Below are positions 24,825-33,778 of a DNA stretch of 64,000 nucleotides, piece after piece (within the stretch, counting starts at the first letter, position 1; each line of letters starts with the position of its first letter). A program made the translations under genes and the position numbers. The stretch lies in the NCBI RefSeq assembly GCF_039526245.1, contig NZ_BAAAIV010000010.1, positions 186,001-250,000 of the forward strand, read 5' to 3'. This DNA is from Arthrobacter_H rhombi. Lineage in GTDB: Bacteria > Actinomycetota > Actinomycetes > Actinomycetales > Micrococcaceae. Below the pieces are notes generated by a model. The model was given only the letters and a program-made list of their open reading frames with translations, was not told the DNA's origin and searched no databases.

Positions 24825-25792
24825 GGTGTCTCCTGCCCGGTGCCTGCATGGCGGCCGTGCCGTGGTGGGGGCGGCGGTGGGGTGGTGGTCGCGTCGCCGG
24901 GGCGGACGGTGACCTGGTCGGGGTGCAGGGCCAGCCTGACCCGGTCACGGAGCCCCAGGGCCGAGACGTAGTCGGAGGGCAGTTGCATGCGCCCGGCGTG
25001 GTCCAGCACGGCGAACTCCTCGGCGGTGCGCGTGGTGACCCCGGCCGCTGAGACGCTGGTGCTGCGCAGGACCTCGGTGGAACAGCGGCCGTCGCGGATC
25101 TCCACGGTGCGCTGGACATGTTCGGCCACCGCCGGATCGTGCGTCACGATCAGCGTGGTGATGCCCAGTTCGCGGTTGACCTGGCGCAGGGCCTCGAGGA
25201 CATCGGAGCTGGTTTCCTCGTCGAGCTCGCCGGTGGGCTCATCGGCCAGCACCACCTGCGGGGCGTTGGTGATAGCCACCGCGATGGCCACGCGCTGTTG
25301 TTCGCCGCCCGAGAGCTCGGTGGGTCGGCGATCGGCGCAGTGGGCGACGTCGAGCAGGTCCAGCAGCTCGAGGGCACGCCGGTGGGAGGCATCGCCGCCG
25401 GCCACGGTGGCCGGGAACGCGACGTTCTGGGCTGCCGTCAGGTACGGCAGCAGGTTCCGGGAGGTCTGCTGCCAGACGAAGCCGGTGGTCTTCCGGCGGA
25501 ACGCCAACCGTTCCCTGCGGCCCATGGTCGTCAGGTCGTGCCCGGCCAACCGGGCCGAGCCCGCCGTGGGCCGGTCCTGGCCGGCCAGAATGGACAGCAG
25601 CGTGGACTTCCCCGAGCCGGACGCGCCGACCAGCGCGGTCAACTCGCCGCGTTCGAGCCGCAGGCTCAGACCCTGCAGCGCCTGCACCTCGACGGACGCG
25701 TGCGCGTAGATCCGCACGAGCTCCTGGCACAGGATGTCAGGCTCCCGCGGGGGAGTGAGAGGGGCGGTCGGGGCGGTCATGTCAATCACCAA
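24821..25792 (-). CDS. ABC ATP-binding protein with AbrB-like C-terminal tail
   Basis: A 323-aa protein, about 90 residues longer than its relatives. Residues 20-250 are a complete MacB-type ATPase: Walker A GASGSGKST (56-64), signature LSGGEQQR, Walker B VVLADEPTGELD, H-loop IVTHDP. Residues 257-298 read like a SpoVT/AbrB swapped-hairpin unit (FAVLDHAGRMQLPSDYV then LGLRDRVRLALHPDQVTVRP), followed by a proline run and a basic end. AbrB-like units usually bind DNA or mediate dimerisation; on a transporter ATPase a dimerisation or regulatory role is inference. Overlaps its permease gene by 11 bases. Confidence 0.87.
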   Translation of the reverse strand: MVIDMTAPTAPLTPPREPDILCQELVRIYAHASVEVQALQGLSLRLERGELTALVGASGSGKSTLLSILAGQDRPTAGSARLAGHDLTTMGRRERLAFRRKTTGFVWQQTSRNLLPYLTAAQNVAFPATVAGGDASHRRALELLDLLDVAHCADRRPTELSGGEQQRVAIAVAITNAPQVVLADEPTGELDEETSSDVLEALRQVNRELGITTLIVTHDPAVAEHVQRTVEIRDGRCSTEVLRSTSVSAAGVTTRTAEEFAVLDHAGRMQLPSDYVSALGLRDRVRLALHPDQVTVRPGDATTTPPPPPPRHGRHAGTGQETP

Positions 25793-28568
25793 TCCTCAAG
25801 AGGGTGGAAGGCCGCTGGCGCCGGGCCAGCAGGCCCGCGACGACAACGGAACACAGGACGACGGCGAGCAACCCGCCGAAGAGCAGGGTGAGCAGGGCAG
25901 GGTCCGGCACGACCACCGGCGGCGCAGGACCTCCGGTGAACGGGCGCAGGTCGACGGCGGCTGTCAGCAGGTACGGCAACGCCACTCCCAGCGGTATGCC
26001 GCCCAGGGCCGCGGCGGCGAGCAGCGGGCCGAGCTCCCACACCAGCAGCTTGACGTCCTCGCGGGCCGGGAACCCCAGGGTGCGCAGCAGGCCCAAGAGG
26101 CGGTTGCGGGCCGGGGCGTTCCCGGCCGCCACCAGCAGGATGGCCAGGGCCGAAAGCACAGCCGAGACGGCCACCAGGACCACCAATGCGGCGGCCAGGC
26201 CCGCAGTGGTGGGGGCAGCGCGCCATGTCGCCGCCTGCTCCCCGGGGTTGGCCACGGTCAACGAACCAGCGTTCTGGAGCGGGGGCAGCGAGGCGATGTC
26301 GGCGCCGACCCCCGCTGCATCGGCCCCGTCGTCGAGGTGAACCAGCACGGTCTGCGGCTCCAGGCCGGACGCCCCGGCATGTTCCAGCTGCTGGCGGTCG
26401 GCCAGGATCCACCGGTCATCGGCGGTCAACCCCGTGGTATCCGGAGCCACCGCGGTCACCGTGATCCGGGTGCCACCGGCGACATCGGCGTCGACGGTAT
26501 CGCCCACCGACAGCCCCAGGGAGGTCGAGGCGACCACCGGGACCGCATCCTTGACGGGGGTATCCAGCCGGGCCACGGAGGCGGGATCCACGGCGCCCGG
26601 ATACCCTGCCTGCGCTCGACCCAGCTGCCGGCTGTCGGCGGAGATCAACCGGACGCTGAGCTGCCGGGAGCCGGCCTGCACATCGACCCGTCGGGCGCCG
26701 TTGATGGCCGCGGCCGCCGACACCCCGGGGACGTCGGCGATGGCCGCCATCTGGTCGGCGGTGAATCCGGCGCCGTCCACGCGCAGGTCGGCGCCGACGG
26801 TGGTGCGCGCCGTGGACTCGATGCCGTGGTCGAGCGTGGAGAGGGTGATGGCCGAGAACGTCGCCATCGACAGGCCGATCAACAAGGCCAGGACCGGAAT
26901 CATCCCTCCGGCGGGGGCGCGGTGGGCGCGCGCCGGGCCGAGGAAGCCCGTGAGCCCGGGCCGTTTCTGCCGGATACGGACCAGGGCGGCCAGCGGAAGG
27001 GGGAAGATGCGCAGCACCAGGACGCAGATCAGCAGGGCCAGCAGCAGGGGTGTGACGGTCAACAGCGGGGCCAGCGCCGGACCCAGCTGGCCGCCGTCGG
27101 TGCTCACCAGCAGCCAGCAGGCCACCGCGGTGGCGGCCAGGATGAACAGTTCGGTGGCCAGACGCAGTTGCCGTGCCATCCGGGTCGCCGGCCGGGCCGG
27201 GGCCCCGCCGGTCCGGTCCGTCCAGGGCATCAGGCCCAGGACCGCTGCCGGGGCGAGCCCCAGCAGCAGGGGCAGCAGCCAGCTGGCGATGTCCAGCGGC
27301 CCGGGCACCATGACAGCTGCCGCCCCGACGCCCACGGCTGCGGCGGGAAGCCCCAGCGCCAGCCCTTCCCCCGCGAGCCGGCTGCGCAGTTGAAGCGGTG
27401 AGGCGCCCCGGGCCGTGGCCAGCGCCAGCGTCGGGCGCCGCCGCTCCACCACGATGCGCCCGGCCAGCACGAGCGTGGCCAGGGCGATGCCGAGCGGTCC
27501 GGCGACCATCATGGTCATGATCTGCCGGGCGGCATCGGTGCGTTCGAGCACCTCGGTGATCTTCTGCGGCGCAGCGGTCTCGAAGCGGGCCGAAACCGTG
27601 TTGGGGAAGGGGCCGGAGAACTCGGGGACCTCGAAGGCCCGCTCGCTGCCGGCAAAGAGTGCCAACTGGTCCGCCAGCCGGGGCGCGGTGGCGGCCGTCA
27701 GGCCGGAGAGCTCCAACGGATACCAGATGTGCGTCCTGATCCCGTTGTAGAGCAGCGCCGGTGTCCTCTGGGCTGCGGGGTCCACGAGGACCTGGGCAGA
27801 GATCGTGGTTCCGTGCTCGGGCTCGAAACCGAGGGAGGGGGTGGCCGCTTCGGGATTCATGGCCCAGTAGTCGGACGAGGAATCGGACGGCTCGAAGATC
27901 CCCGTGGGGACCAGCAGGAACTTCGTGGGGGCGTCGCCGCGGAGCAGATGCGTTTGCCCCAGGCTCCAGCCGGCCTTCTCGGAGAGCTCCCGGGAGATCA
28001 GCACCGGGATCCTGGCCGTGTCCACCTCCCCCTGGGAGACCTGGTCCAGCAGCGAGGGATCTGCGGGTTCCGGGGCCTTGCCCCGAACGATGTCCAGGTG
28101 CCCGGCGGCGAACGGGTCGGCGGTCAGCGAGACTTCCATGGTGCCGATGCCCGGGGGAGGGTCGGTCACCGTTCCCGGCCGGGAGGTGGTGCGGAAGCGG
28201 GCCGGACCCAGCAGATCGGACAGGGGAGGGCCCGCCTCCGCGGCGCTCCGGTCGGCTGCCGCGGCGAAAAGCCCATACAGATCCCCCATTTTTCCTGGCA
28301 GGGCCACGTCCTGGCCCTCCGGCGCGGGTCCGGTGGGCATCCAGTCGAGGGAGACCGCTTGGGGGTTGCGGACCCCCGCGGACAGCGAGGAGAGCTCCTG
28401 GCGCAGTTCCGCCGTCGTACTCGATGCCGTCAGGCGTGGCCACAACGCCAACAACAGGGAAGCCAGCAGGACGATCGCCGCCAGCATCACGGTCCCGGGG
28501 GTCAGCCGGTGGAATTGGTGCCGCAGCAGCCGCGGCAGTCGATAGGTGAGGGGGGCTCCGCGCATCAT
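25782..28568 (-). CDS. Large FtsX-like ABC permease (928 aa)
   Basis: A 928-aa membrane protein. One helix near residue 28-48 (VMLAAIVLLASLLLALWP) precedes a large extracytoplasmic domain, a central membrane bundle (VLAGRIVVERRRPTLALATARGASPLQLRSR is the FtsX coupling loop), further helices with another external domain, and a final membrane block ending in LLARRQRPSTLLRIGD. The layout is that of two-module ADOP/MacB-type permeases. The true start is ATG 28568, overlapping the previous gene's TGA (ATGA); the open frame extends 134 codons upstream inside that gene. Confidence 0.83.
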   Translation of the reverse strand: MMRGAPLTYRLPRLLRHQFHRLTPGTVMLAAIVLLASLLLALWPRLTASSTTAELRQELSSLSAGVRNPQAVSLDWMPTGPAPEGQDVALPGKMGDLYGLFAAAADRSAAEAGPPLSDLLGPARFRTTSRPGTVTDPPPGIGTMEVSLTADPFAAGHLDIVRGKAPEPADPSLLDQVSQGEVDTARIPVLISRELSEKAGWSLGQTHLLRGDAPTKFLLVPTGIFEPSDSSSDYWAMNPEAATPSLGFEPEHGTTISAQVLVDPAAQRTPALLYNGIRTHIWYPLELSGLTAATAPRLADQLALFAGSERAFEVPEFSGPFPNTVSARFETAAPQKITEVLERTDAARQIMTMMVAGPLGIALATLVLAGRIVVERRRPTLALATARGASPLQLRSRLAGEGLALGLPAAAVGVGAAAVMVPGPLDIASWLLPLLLGLAPAAVLGLMPWTDRTGGAPARPATRMARQLRLATELFILAATAVACWLLVSTDGGQLGPALAPLLTVTPLLLALLICVLVLRIFPLPLAALVRIRQKRPGLTGFLGPARAHRAPAGGMIPVLALLIGLSMATFSAITLSTLDHGIESTARTTVGADLRVDGAGFTADQMAAIADVPGVSAAAAINGARRVDVQAGSRQLSVRLISADSRQLGRAQAGYPGAVDPASVARLDTPVKDAVPVVASTSLGLSVGDTVDADVAGGTRITVTAVAPDTTGLTADDRWILADRQQLEHAGASGLEPQTVLVHLDDGADAAGVGADIASLPPLQNAGSLTVANPGEQAATWRAAPTTAGLAAALVVLVAVSAVLSALAILLVAAGNAPARNRLLGLLRTLGFPAREDVKLLVWELGPLLAAAALGGIPLGVALPYLLTAAVDLRPFTGGPAPPVVVPDPALLTLLFGGLLAVVLCSVVVAGLLARRQRPSTLLRIGD

Positions 28569-31500
28569 CCGGCCCCCCGCCCGGTGGTGTGGGCGGCGCG
28601 CAGGCGGCCACCGCGCGCCGAGAGCCAACCGGCGCCGGCGCCCAGGCCCAGGTGCGCCAGGATCGCGAGGGCCACGACTCCGGGCACCACCAGCGGCAGG
28701 GACAGGACCTCGGGGACCCCCTGGACGACGGCCCGGACCATGGGTTCGTCCGTGAGTGCCACCGCAGCCAGCCCGACGCCGGTGCCTCCGATGGCGGCCA
28801 GGGCACCGAGGAGCGTCATTTCCAGGATCCTGGCCCGCTGCTGGACCACTGCTGGGAGGCCAAGTGCCGAGAGCAGCGCCACCTCCCTCCGGCGGTTCCG
28901 GGCCATCGCCAGCACGTGCGCCGCCAGGGCGATGGCCGCCACGGCGAAGGTCCCGAGCGCCGTGAGCCACAGGACGATCGTGGCCGGGGCGACGAAACGC
29001 GCAGCGGTCTCATCCACCGCGGAGCCCAGCTGGTCTCCGGGCGCCAGCAGGGGTGTGGCGGCAGCCGCCACGGCCGAGGGGTCCTCGGTGTCGATCAGCA
29101 GCTGGTTGGGCCGGTGGATGGGGCCGGGCAGATGCAGTTCGGCGCGTTCCAGCGCCGGGAGTTCCACCAGCACGGCCAGCGGGTCGGTGGCCCCGGGGAC
29201 CACCTCGACGGTTCCGGCCACCCGGATCTGCACGTTGATCCCGCCGGACTCGATGCCCAGGACATCGCCGACGGTGCGCCCCAGCTGGTCCAACAGCGTT
29301 TCGGTAACCACTGCGGGCACCGGTCCGGGCGCCGAAGCGGGCCGGTCCACCAGCCGGACGGATACATCCTGGCCGTCGGTGGCGGGGACGGTGAAGCCCG
29401 ACGGGTCGGTGGGATCGGGGGAGAACGGCGACTGCTCGCCCGGTCGTAGTTCCCCCACCTGGCCGGCAGTGCCCTCGGTGGGGTGGGGCAGCAGGCCCAG
29501 TTCGGCGGCGGACGGCACGTCGAGTCGCTGCCCGTCGGCCATCAGGCCGGTCAGCTCGACGTGGGTGTCGTCGGGGGAGGCCGGGGCCACCCGCAGGTCG
29601 AGGGCGGCGATGGCGGGGGAGGCCATGCCCTCCGGCAGGTCGAAACCCAGGGAAACCTGCCGCCAACCGGAGCGGTGGCCACGCTCGGTGGTCCTGGACT
29701 CCAGGGGGACCAGGCGCCCGTCGCTGCCGGTGATCCAGGCGGTCGCGTCGATCGGATCCCGGGCCGCCGTGGCGCCGCCGCCGGAGGGTTCCGGGCCGAT
29801 GGCCAGTTCAAGGGTTGCCGTGTGGGTTCCGGCAGGCAGGCCGACTGCCGGTGTGGGGGAGGTGGGGTGCAGCGCCGCGGCCAGGGCGGGGGCGTCGGCG
29901 GAGGGCAGGGCGTCCAGGGCACTGGCCGTCGCCCGCGGGTCGAGGGCCTGCAGGGATCCGCTTTCCTGGCCGAAGCGGGTCGGCAGGGAGAGGGCGCGGG
30001 TGGCCGAGCTGACGTGGGGAAGTGCGGCGTAGGGTGCGGGGTCCGGCAGGTCCTGCGGCCCATCGAGCAAGGAGGAACCGGCCACGTTGATCCTCAGGGG
30101 TGCCGCGTTGGCCAGCAGGCCGCTGGTCCGGGTGGCCGCCGCAAACGTCGAGCCGTAGGACATCGCCACCACCGATGCCGCGAGGGAGACGGTGATCAGG
30201 AAGACCGGCAGGACCAGGGCCAGGGGGTCCCGGGCCAACCCGGTGAACGTCGAAGACACCAGGAACCCCGGACGACGGCGCGTCGCGGAGGCCAAGCCCC
30301 GGCACATCAGGGCGGCCGCGAGCACCGTGACCCCTCCCAGCGACAGGACGAGCAGGGCCGTTGCCCACGCGGCAAACGGATTGACCCGGGTGGCGCCGTC
30401 GGCCATCCGGAGCAGCGGACTGCCGGAGGCCAGTAATTGCCAGAGGCAGAAGGCGGCGACGCACAGGGCGAAGGCCAGGGTGATCACCGACAACGCCGAC
30501 GCATTGCGGCCGCCGAGGCGTTCCGTGCGCCGCGCCCGGTCCAGCCGGAGCACTTCGGCCCGGGCCGCCTGCAGTCCCAGTGCCCCCGCGCCCGCCAGGC
30601 ATCCGAGGACCATGACGGCCGGGACGGCCCACGTGCCCGCGAGCACCGCCGGTGCCAACGGAACCCCCGAGGAGCTGGTGCCGTCGAGCCAGCGGAGCAG
30701 CGCCGGTACCGTGGCCACGGCGACGGCCCACCCGGCCGCCGCGGCCAGCAATGCCAGCAGACCGGTTTCGAGCGCGTTGGACCGGGCCAGCTGCCATCCG
30801 GAGACCCCGCGCGAGAGCAGCAGGCTGGTCTCGCGGCCCCGCGAACTGGCCAGCAGGCGCAGCAGCTGGACCAGTGCCACGACCCCGACGGCGGCCAGCG
30901 GGACCAGCGCAGTCGGCAGCATCGCAGCGGGCGCCTGGGTGCCCTGGCCCGCAGTGCGCAAGGCAGCGGCCAGGTCGCCGGAGCCGACGACCCCCGAGTT
31001 GTTAATGCGGGAGTCCTGGACCATCGCCGGCACCAGCGCATCGACACCATCGCCCAACCGGCCCAGATCGGCAGCGCCGATGTGCTCGGGGTTGGCCGTC
31101 AGCGTCCAGACGAGTTGGCGTTCGGGGAACGTCGAGGTGAGCTCCCGCGCGGACAGGGCAGCCAGTACGGGTGGCGTGGTGGATCCACTCGGTGCGTCGG
31201 GAGCCAGCAGGGCCGCCCCGGTGGTGGTGGGGTCCACGATGGCCCGGACGGGCAGACGCAGTTCACCGCCGGGCCCGGTGACCACCAGATCGTCGCCGAC
31301 GCCGAGGTGCCAGGCATCCGCCGTCGTGCTGGTGATGGCCACCCCGGGGTCGTGATCCGCGGGGAAGGTGCCTTCGCGGACCGGAAGCCGGTCCGGCGCA
31401 CCATCGAAGGACGTGAACTGGACGCTGGCGCCGGCCGAAGCACCCCGGACCGGGTAGATGCCGCTGCGCTGCGAAACGGTGGCGTCCAGGGTCCCGGAGA

Positions 31501-31756
31501 GTCCCCTCCGCTGCAGCAGGGCGCTGGCCGCGGCCTGCTGGGCTGCGGGATCCGCCGAGGCAGTGGTGTGGACGCGGTACAGGAGCGGCTGGGCGTGCAC
31601 CGGAAGGAGGGTGGAGCGCAGGGCCTGGACGCTGGCCAACTGGCTGTAGGCCGTTGCGCTGGCCAGGATTGCGGTCAAGGCGAAGATCGTCACGCCGAGC
31701 AGGGCCAGCAGGCGCGACCGTGAGGCAGCCCTCTTGCGTGCTGGCGTGGCCCCCAC
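28565..31756 (-). CDS. Large FtsX-like ABC permease (1063 aa)
   Basis: First gene of the four-gene ABC operon: a 1063-aa two-module permease. The N-terminal helix (LLALLGVTIFALTAILASATAYSQ) is followed by a large external domain, membrane helices with the coupling loop LASSRGRETSLLLSRGVSGWQLARSNALETG, a second external domain and a last bundle with ALAAHVLAMARNRRREVALLSALGLP. GTG start, with AGGAC eight bases upstream; that ribosome binding site borders a 12-bp inverted repeat. Together with the 928-aa partner and two ATPases it would form a heteromeric exporter or envelope-remodelling complex. Confidence 0.83.
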   Translation of the reverse strand: MGATPARKRAASRSRLLALLGVTIFALTAILASATAYSQLASVQALRSTLLPVHAQPLLYRVHTTASADPAAQQAAASALLQRRGLSGTLDATVSQRSGIYPVRGASAGASVQFTSFDGAPDRLPVREGTFPADHDPGVAITSTTADAWHLGVGDDLVVTGPGGELRLPVRAIVDPTTTGAALLAPDAPSGSTTPPVLAALSARELTSTFPERQLVWTLTANPEHIGAADLGRLGDGVDALVPAMVQDSRINNSGVVGSGDLAAALRTAGQGTQAPAAMLPTALVPLAAVGVVALVQLLRLLASSRGRETSLLLSRGVSGWQLARSNALETGLLALLAAAAGWAVAVATVPALLRWLDGTSSSGVPLAPAVLAGTWAVPAVMVLGCLAGAGALGLQAARAEVLRLDRARRTERLGGRNASALSVITLAFALCVAAFCLWQLLASGSPLLRMADGATRVNPFAAWATALLVLSLGGVTVLAAALMCRGLASATRRRPGFLVSSTFTGLARDPLALVLPVFLITVSLAASVVAMSYGSTFAAATRTSGLLANAAPLRINVAGSSLLDGPQDLPDPAPYAALPHVSSATRALSLPTRFGQESGSLQALDPRATASALDALPSADAPALAAALHPTSPTPAVGLPAGTHTATLELAIGPEPSGGGATAARDPIDATAWITGSDGRLVPLESRTTERGHRSGWRQVSLGFDLPEGMASPAIAALDLRVAPASPDDTHVELTGLMADGQRLDVPSAAELGLLPHPTEGTAGQVGELRPGEQSPFSPDPTDPSGFTVPATDGQDVSVRLVDRPASAPGPVPAVVTETLLDQLGRTVGDVLGIESGGINVQIRVAGTVEVVPGATDPLAVLVELPALERAELHLPGPIHRPNQLLIDTEDPSAVAAAATPLLAPGDQLGSAVDETAARFVAPATIVLWLTALGTFAVAAIALAAHVLAMARNRRREVALLSALGLPAVVQQRARILEMTLLGALAAIGGTGVGLAAVALTDEPMVRAVVQGVPEVLSLPLVVPGVVALAILAHLGLGAGAGWLSARGGRLRAAHTTGRGAG

Positions 31757-31764
31757 GTGCCGTC

Positions 31765-31803
31765 CTGACCTGAAGTGATCCTTTGATGATTACTTCAGGT
31801 CAG
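31765..31803 (-). promoter_or_regulatory. 12-bp inverted repeat adjoining the RBS of the large ABC operon
   Basis: CTGACCTGAAGT (31765-31776) and ACTTCAGGTCAG (31792-31803) are perfect inverted arms; the 15-base spacer adds ATC/GAT pairing. Read on the minus strand the second arm ends two bases into the purine-rich RBS (CAGGA) in front of the GTG start. It may be an operator (PadR/TetR-like) or an RNA hairpin that hides the RBS. The AGGTCAGCCTAAGG edge also resembles an iron box at about 13 of 19 positions. Confidence 0.55.
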
Positions 31804-31841
31804 CCTAAGGTGTGATCCGGCTCACCGCCACCGGGGGCGGC

Positions 31842-32645
31842 TCAGCGGCCGCGTTGGGCGATGCGTGCCACCAGGGCGTCGGGGGCGATCCGGGCCAGGA
31901 AGGTGATGACCTTGTACTTGGTGCTGGGGATCGACACCGAGCGGCCGGCCATGGCATCGGTGAGCCCGCTACGCACGACCTCCTCGGCCTCCAGCCAGGA
32001 CCAGGCCGGGATGGACTTCTTGTCGATCTGCATGCGGTCGTGGAATTCGGTGTGGGTGAAGCCGGGGCAGACGGCGGTCACGGTGATGCCGCGGTCGCGG
32101 TAGAAGACGTTGGCCCAGCGGCTGAAGTTGACCATGAAGGCCTTCGCCGCGGAGTAGGTGCCCCGCGGGGTGAAGGCAGCGGCCGAGGCGATGTTGATGA
32201 TGCGCCCACCGCCGATTTCCGCCATGGTCCGCAGCGCGGCGTGGGAGAGGATCATCGGGGTGCGGATGTGGATGCCGAGGTGGGTGAGCTCGTCCGCCAG
32301 GTCGTTGTCGGCGAAGTTGCCGGTCAAGCCGTAGCCGGCATTGTTGACCAGGGTGGTGACCGGATGGTTCGAATCGGCGAGCCGGTTGGCGACCGTTTGG
32401 ACGCCGGCCTCGGTGACCAGGTCGGCGCTGATGGTCTGGACCTGCACGGCGTAGCGGGCGCGCAACGACTCCGCAGTGGAGTCCAGGCGCTCCTGGTCGC
32501 GGGCCACGAGGACCAGTGAATAGCCTTGCGCGGCCAGCTGCCGGGCGAACTCGGCGCCGAGGCCGGCGGTGGCCCCGGTGATGAGCGCCGTGACGGACGG
32601 CTGAGCGGAATAATGCGTCTCGGGATGCTGCGTGGAGCTGGCCAT
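31842..32645 (-). CDS. Short-chain dehydrogenase/reductase
   Basis: A 267-aa classical SDR. NAD(P) motif TGATAGLG (23-30), NNAGYG in the middle, a catalytic Tyr and Lys in TYSAAKAF near 168 and a C-terminal TKYKVITFLARIAPDALV block close to DltE-like SDRs (PRK07201/YqjQ-like group). Substrate not predictable. ATG 32645 was chosen because the fold starts there; the 17 upstream codons are not conserved and no strong RBS was found for either start. A candidate iron box lies 123 bases upstream. Confidence 0.82.
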   Translation of the reverse strand: MASSTQHPETHYSAQPSVTALITGATAGLGAEFARQLAAQGYSLVLVARDQERLDSTAESLRARYAVQVQTISADLVTEAGVQTVANRLADSNHPVTTLVNNAGYGLTGNFADNDLADELTHLGIHIRTPMILSHAALRTMAEIGGGRIINIASAAAFTPRGTYSAAKAFMVNFSRWANVFYRDRGITVTAVCPGFTHTEFHDRMQIDKKSIPAWSWLEAEEVVRSGLTDAMAGRSVSIPSTKYKVITFLARIAPDALVARIAQRGR

Positions 32646-32767
32646 GTCTCGACTGTAGCGGGGTGCACCGGCCAGTCCAAAGAGGCGGCGCGCCAAAGAT
32701 CAAATCGTCATCTGGGGACCGCGGCAGAAGGTAATAGGTTACCCGCGCTTTGCGTAATGCCAGTCGC

Positions 32768-32786
32768 TAAGGCTAGCCTAACAAGA
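32768..32786. promoter_or_regulatory. Orphan DtxR/IdeR-type iron box
   Basis: TAAGGCTAGCCTAACAAGA matches the iron-box consensus at about 14 of 19 positions, with a perfect AGGCTAGCCT centre. It lies between two minus-strand genes: 123 bases upstream of the SDR start and beyond the end of the metallo-hydrolase. On the plus strand it is followed by an RBS-like GAGGGGAGACC and a start that gives only a 9-codon frame. Confidence 0.5.
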
Positions 32787-32864
32787 CAGTGTTTTTCGGG
32801 GTCGTTCCCGGGCCAACCGTGAGGGGAGACCAGTGTGGATGCCCAGTGCCCTGCGCGTTTCGCC

Positions 32865-33680
32865 CTAGGACCGGTCGGCGATCCCGAGCAGGTAATCCAG
32901 CTGCGCGGCCACCGAATGCTCGGCCGCCCCGCGCACCGCGGCGTCGACGTCGGCGTAGACCAGATCGGTGACCTCCCCGACGGACGGACGGGCCGCTGCG
33001 TCCCCGCCACAGATCCGGGCGACCGCCTCGCGGACCTGCTCCAGACGCTGCAGCCGATGGGAGATGTACTGTTCCACGACGGTGCCCAGATGCGGATGCG
33101 CCGGTCCGTGGGCCGGGAGCAGGGCTGCCTTCTCGAAGCCGGACAAGACGTCCAGGCTGGCCAGGTAGTCCCCGAGTGTTCCGTCGGGAAAGTCCAGGAT
33201 GGTGGTTCCGCGCCCCAGCACGGTGTCACCGGTGAGGACCGAGCCGTGGTGTCCGTCGTCGGGCAGCAGGAAGCACAGCGAATCCGAGGTGTGGCCCGGA
33301 GTGGCCACCACCTGGATGCGCAGCCCGGCGGCCGTGATGACCTCGCCGTCGACCAGCGGTTCGGCAACCCGGCAATGGTCGGCAAGCGCGGCGCGCACCG
33401 GGGCTCCGGTCAGCTCGTGCAACCTGTCGATCCCCTCCGTATGGTCCCCATGCCGGTGGGTGACCAGGATGAGCTCGACGCGGCCCTGGCCCGCCAGTGC
33501 CTGCAGGTGGCCCTCATCGGCGGGGCCGGGATCCACCACCACCACGCCGCCGGCATCCGGCGTGGCACGCACTATGTACGAATTGGTCCCGTCCAACGTC
33601 ATGGGCCCGGGATTCGGGGCGGTGATCAGGGCGGCAGCATCGGTCACGTGCAACAGCGGGGCAGGCGTCGGCTGGATCAT
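32865..33680 (-). CDS. MBL-fold metallo-hydrolase (LACTB2-like)
   Basis: A 271-aa metallo-beta-lactamase-fold enzyme: HxHxDH as H75-R-H77-G-D79-H80 in VTHRHGDHTEG, a downstream metal His in TPGHTSDSL, the bridging Asp in LTGDTVLG and a final His in PAHGPAHP. The C-terminal helical part (YISHRLQRLEQVREAV) matches the glyoxalase-II-like LACTB2 subgroup, which acts on RNA or thioesters in other organisms. Substrate here unknown. Divergent from the ABC/SIP fusion gene. Confidence 0.85.
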   Translation of the reverse strand: MIQPTPAPLLHVTDAAALITAPNPGPMTLDGTNSYIVRATPDAGGVVVVDPGPADEGHLQALAGQGRVELILVTHRHGDHTEGIDRLHELTGAPVRAALADHCRVAEPLVDGEVITAAGLRIQVVATPGHTSDSLCFLLPDDGHHGSVLTGDTVLGRGTTILDFPDGTLGDYLASLDVLSGFEKAALLPAHGPAHPHLGTVVEQYISHRLQRLEQVREAVARICGGDAAARPSVGEVTDLVYADVDAAVRGAAEHSVAAQLDYLLGIADRS

Positions 33681-33778
33681 GCCGCCAGTCTAGGGCAGCG
33701 GCACCCCAGCGGACCCGTTGCCCGGCCAGCAGGATGGCGTCCACCCGGCGCGAGCACACCCCACCAGCGAAGGAACAC

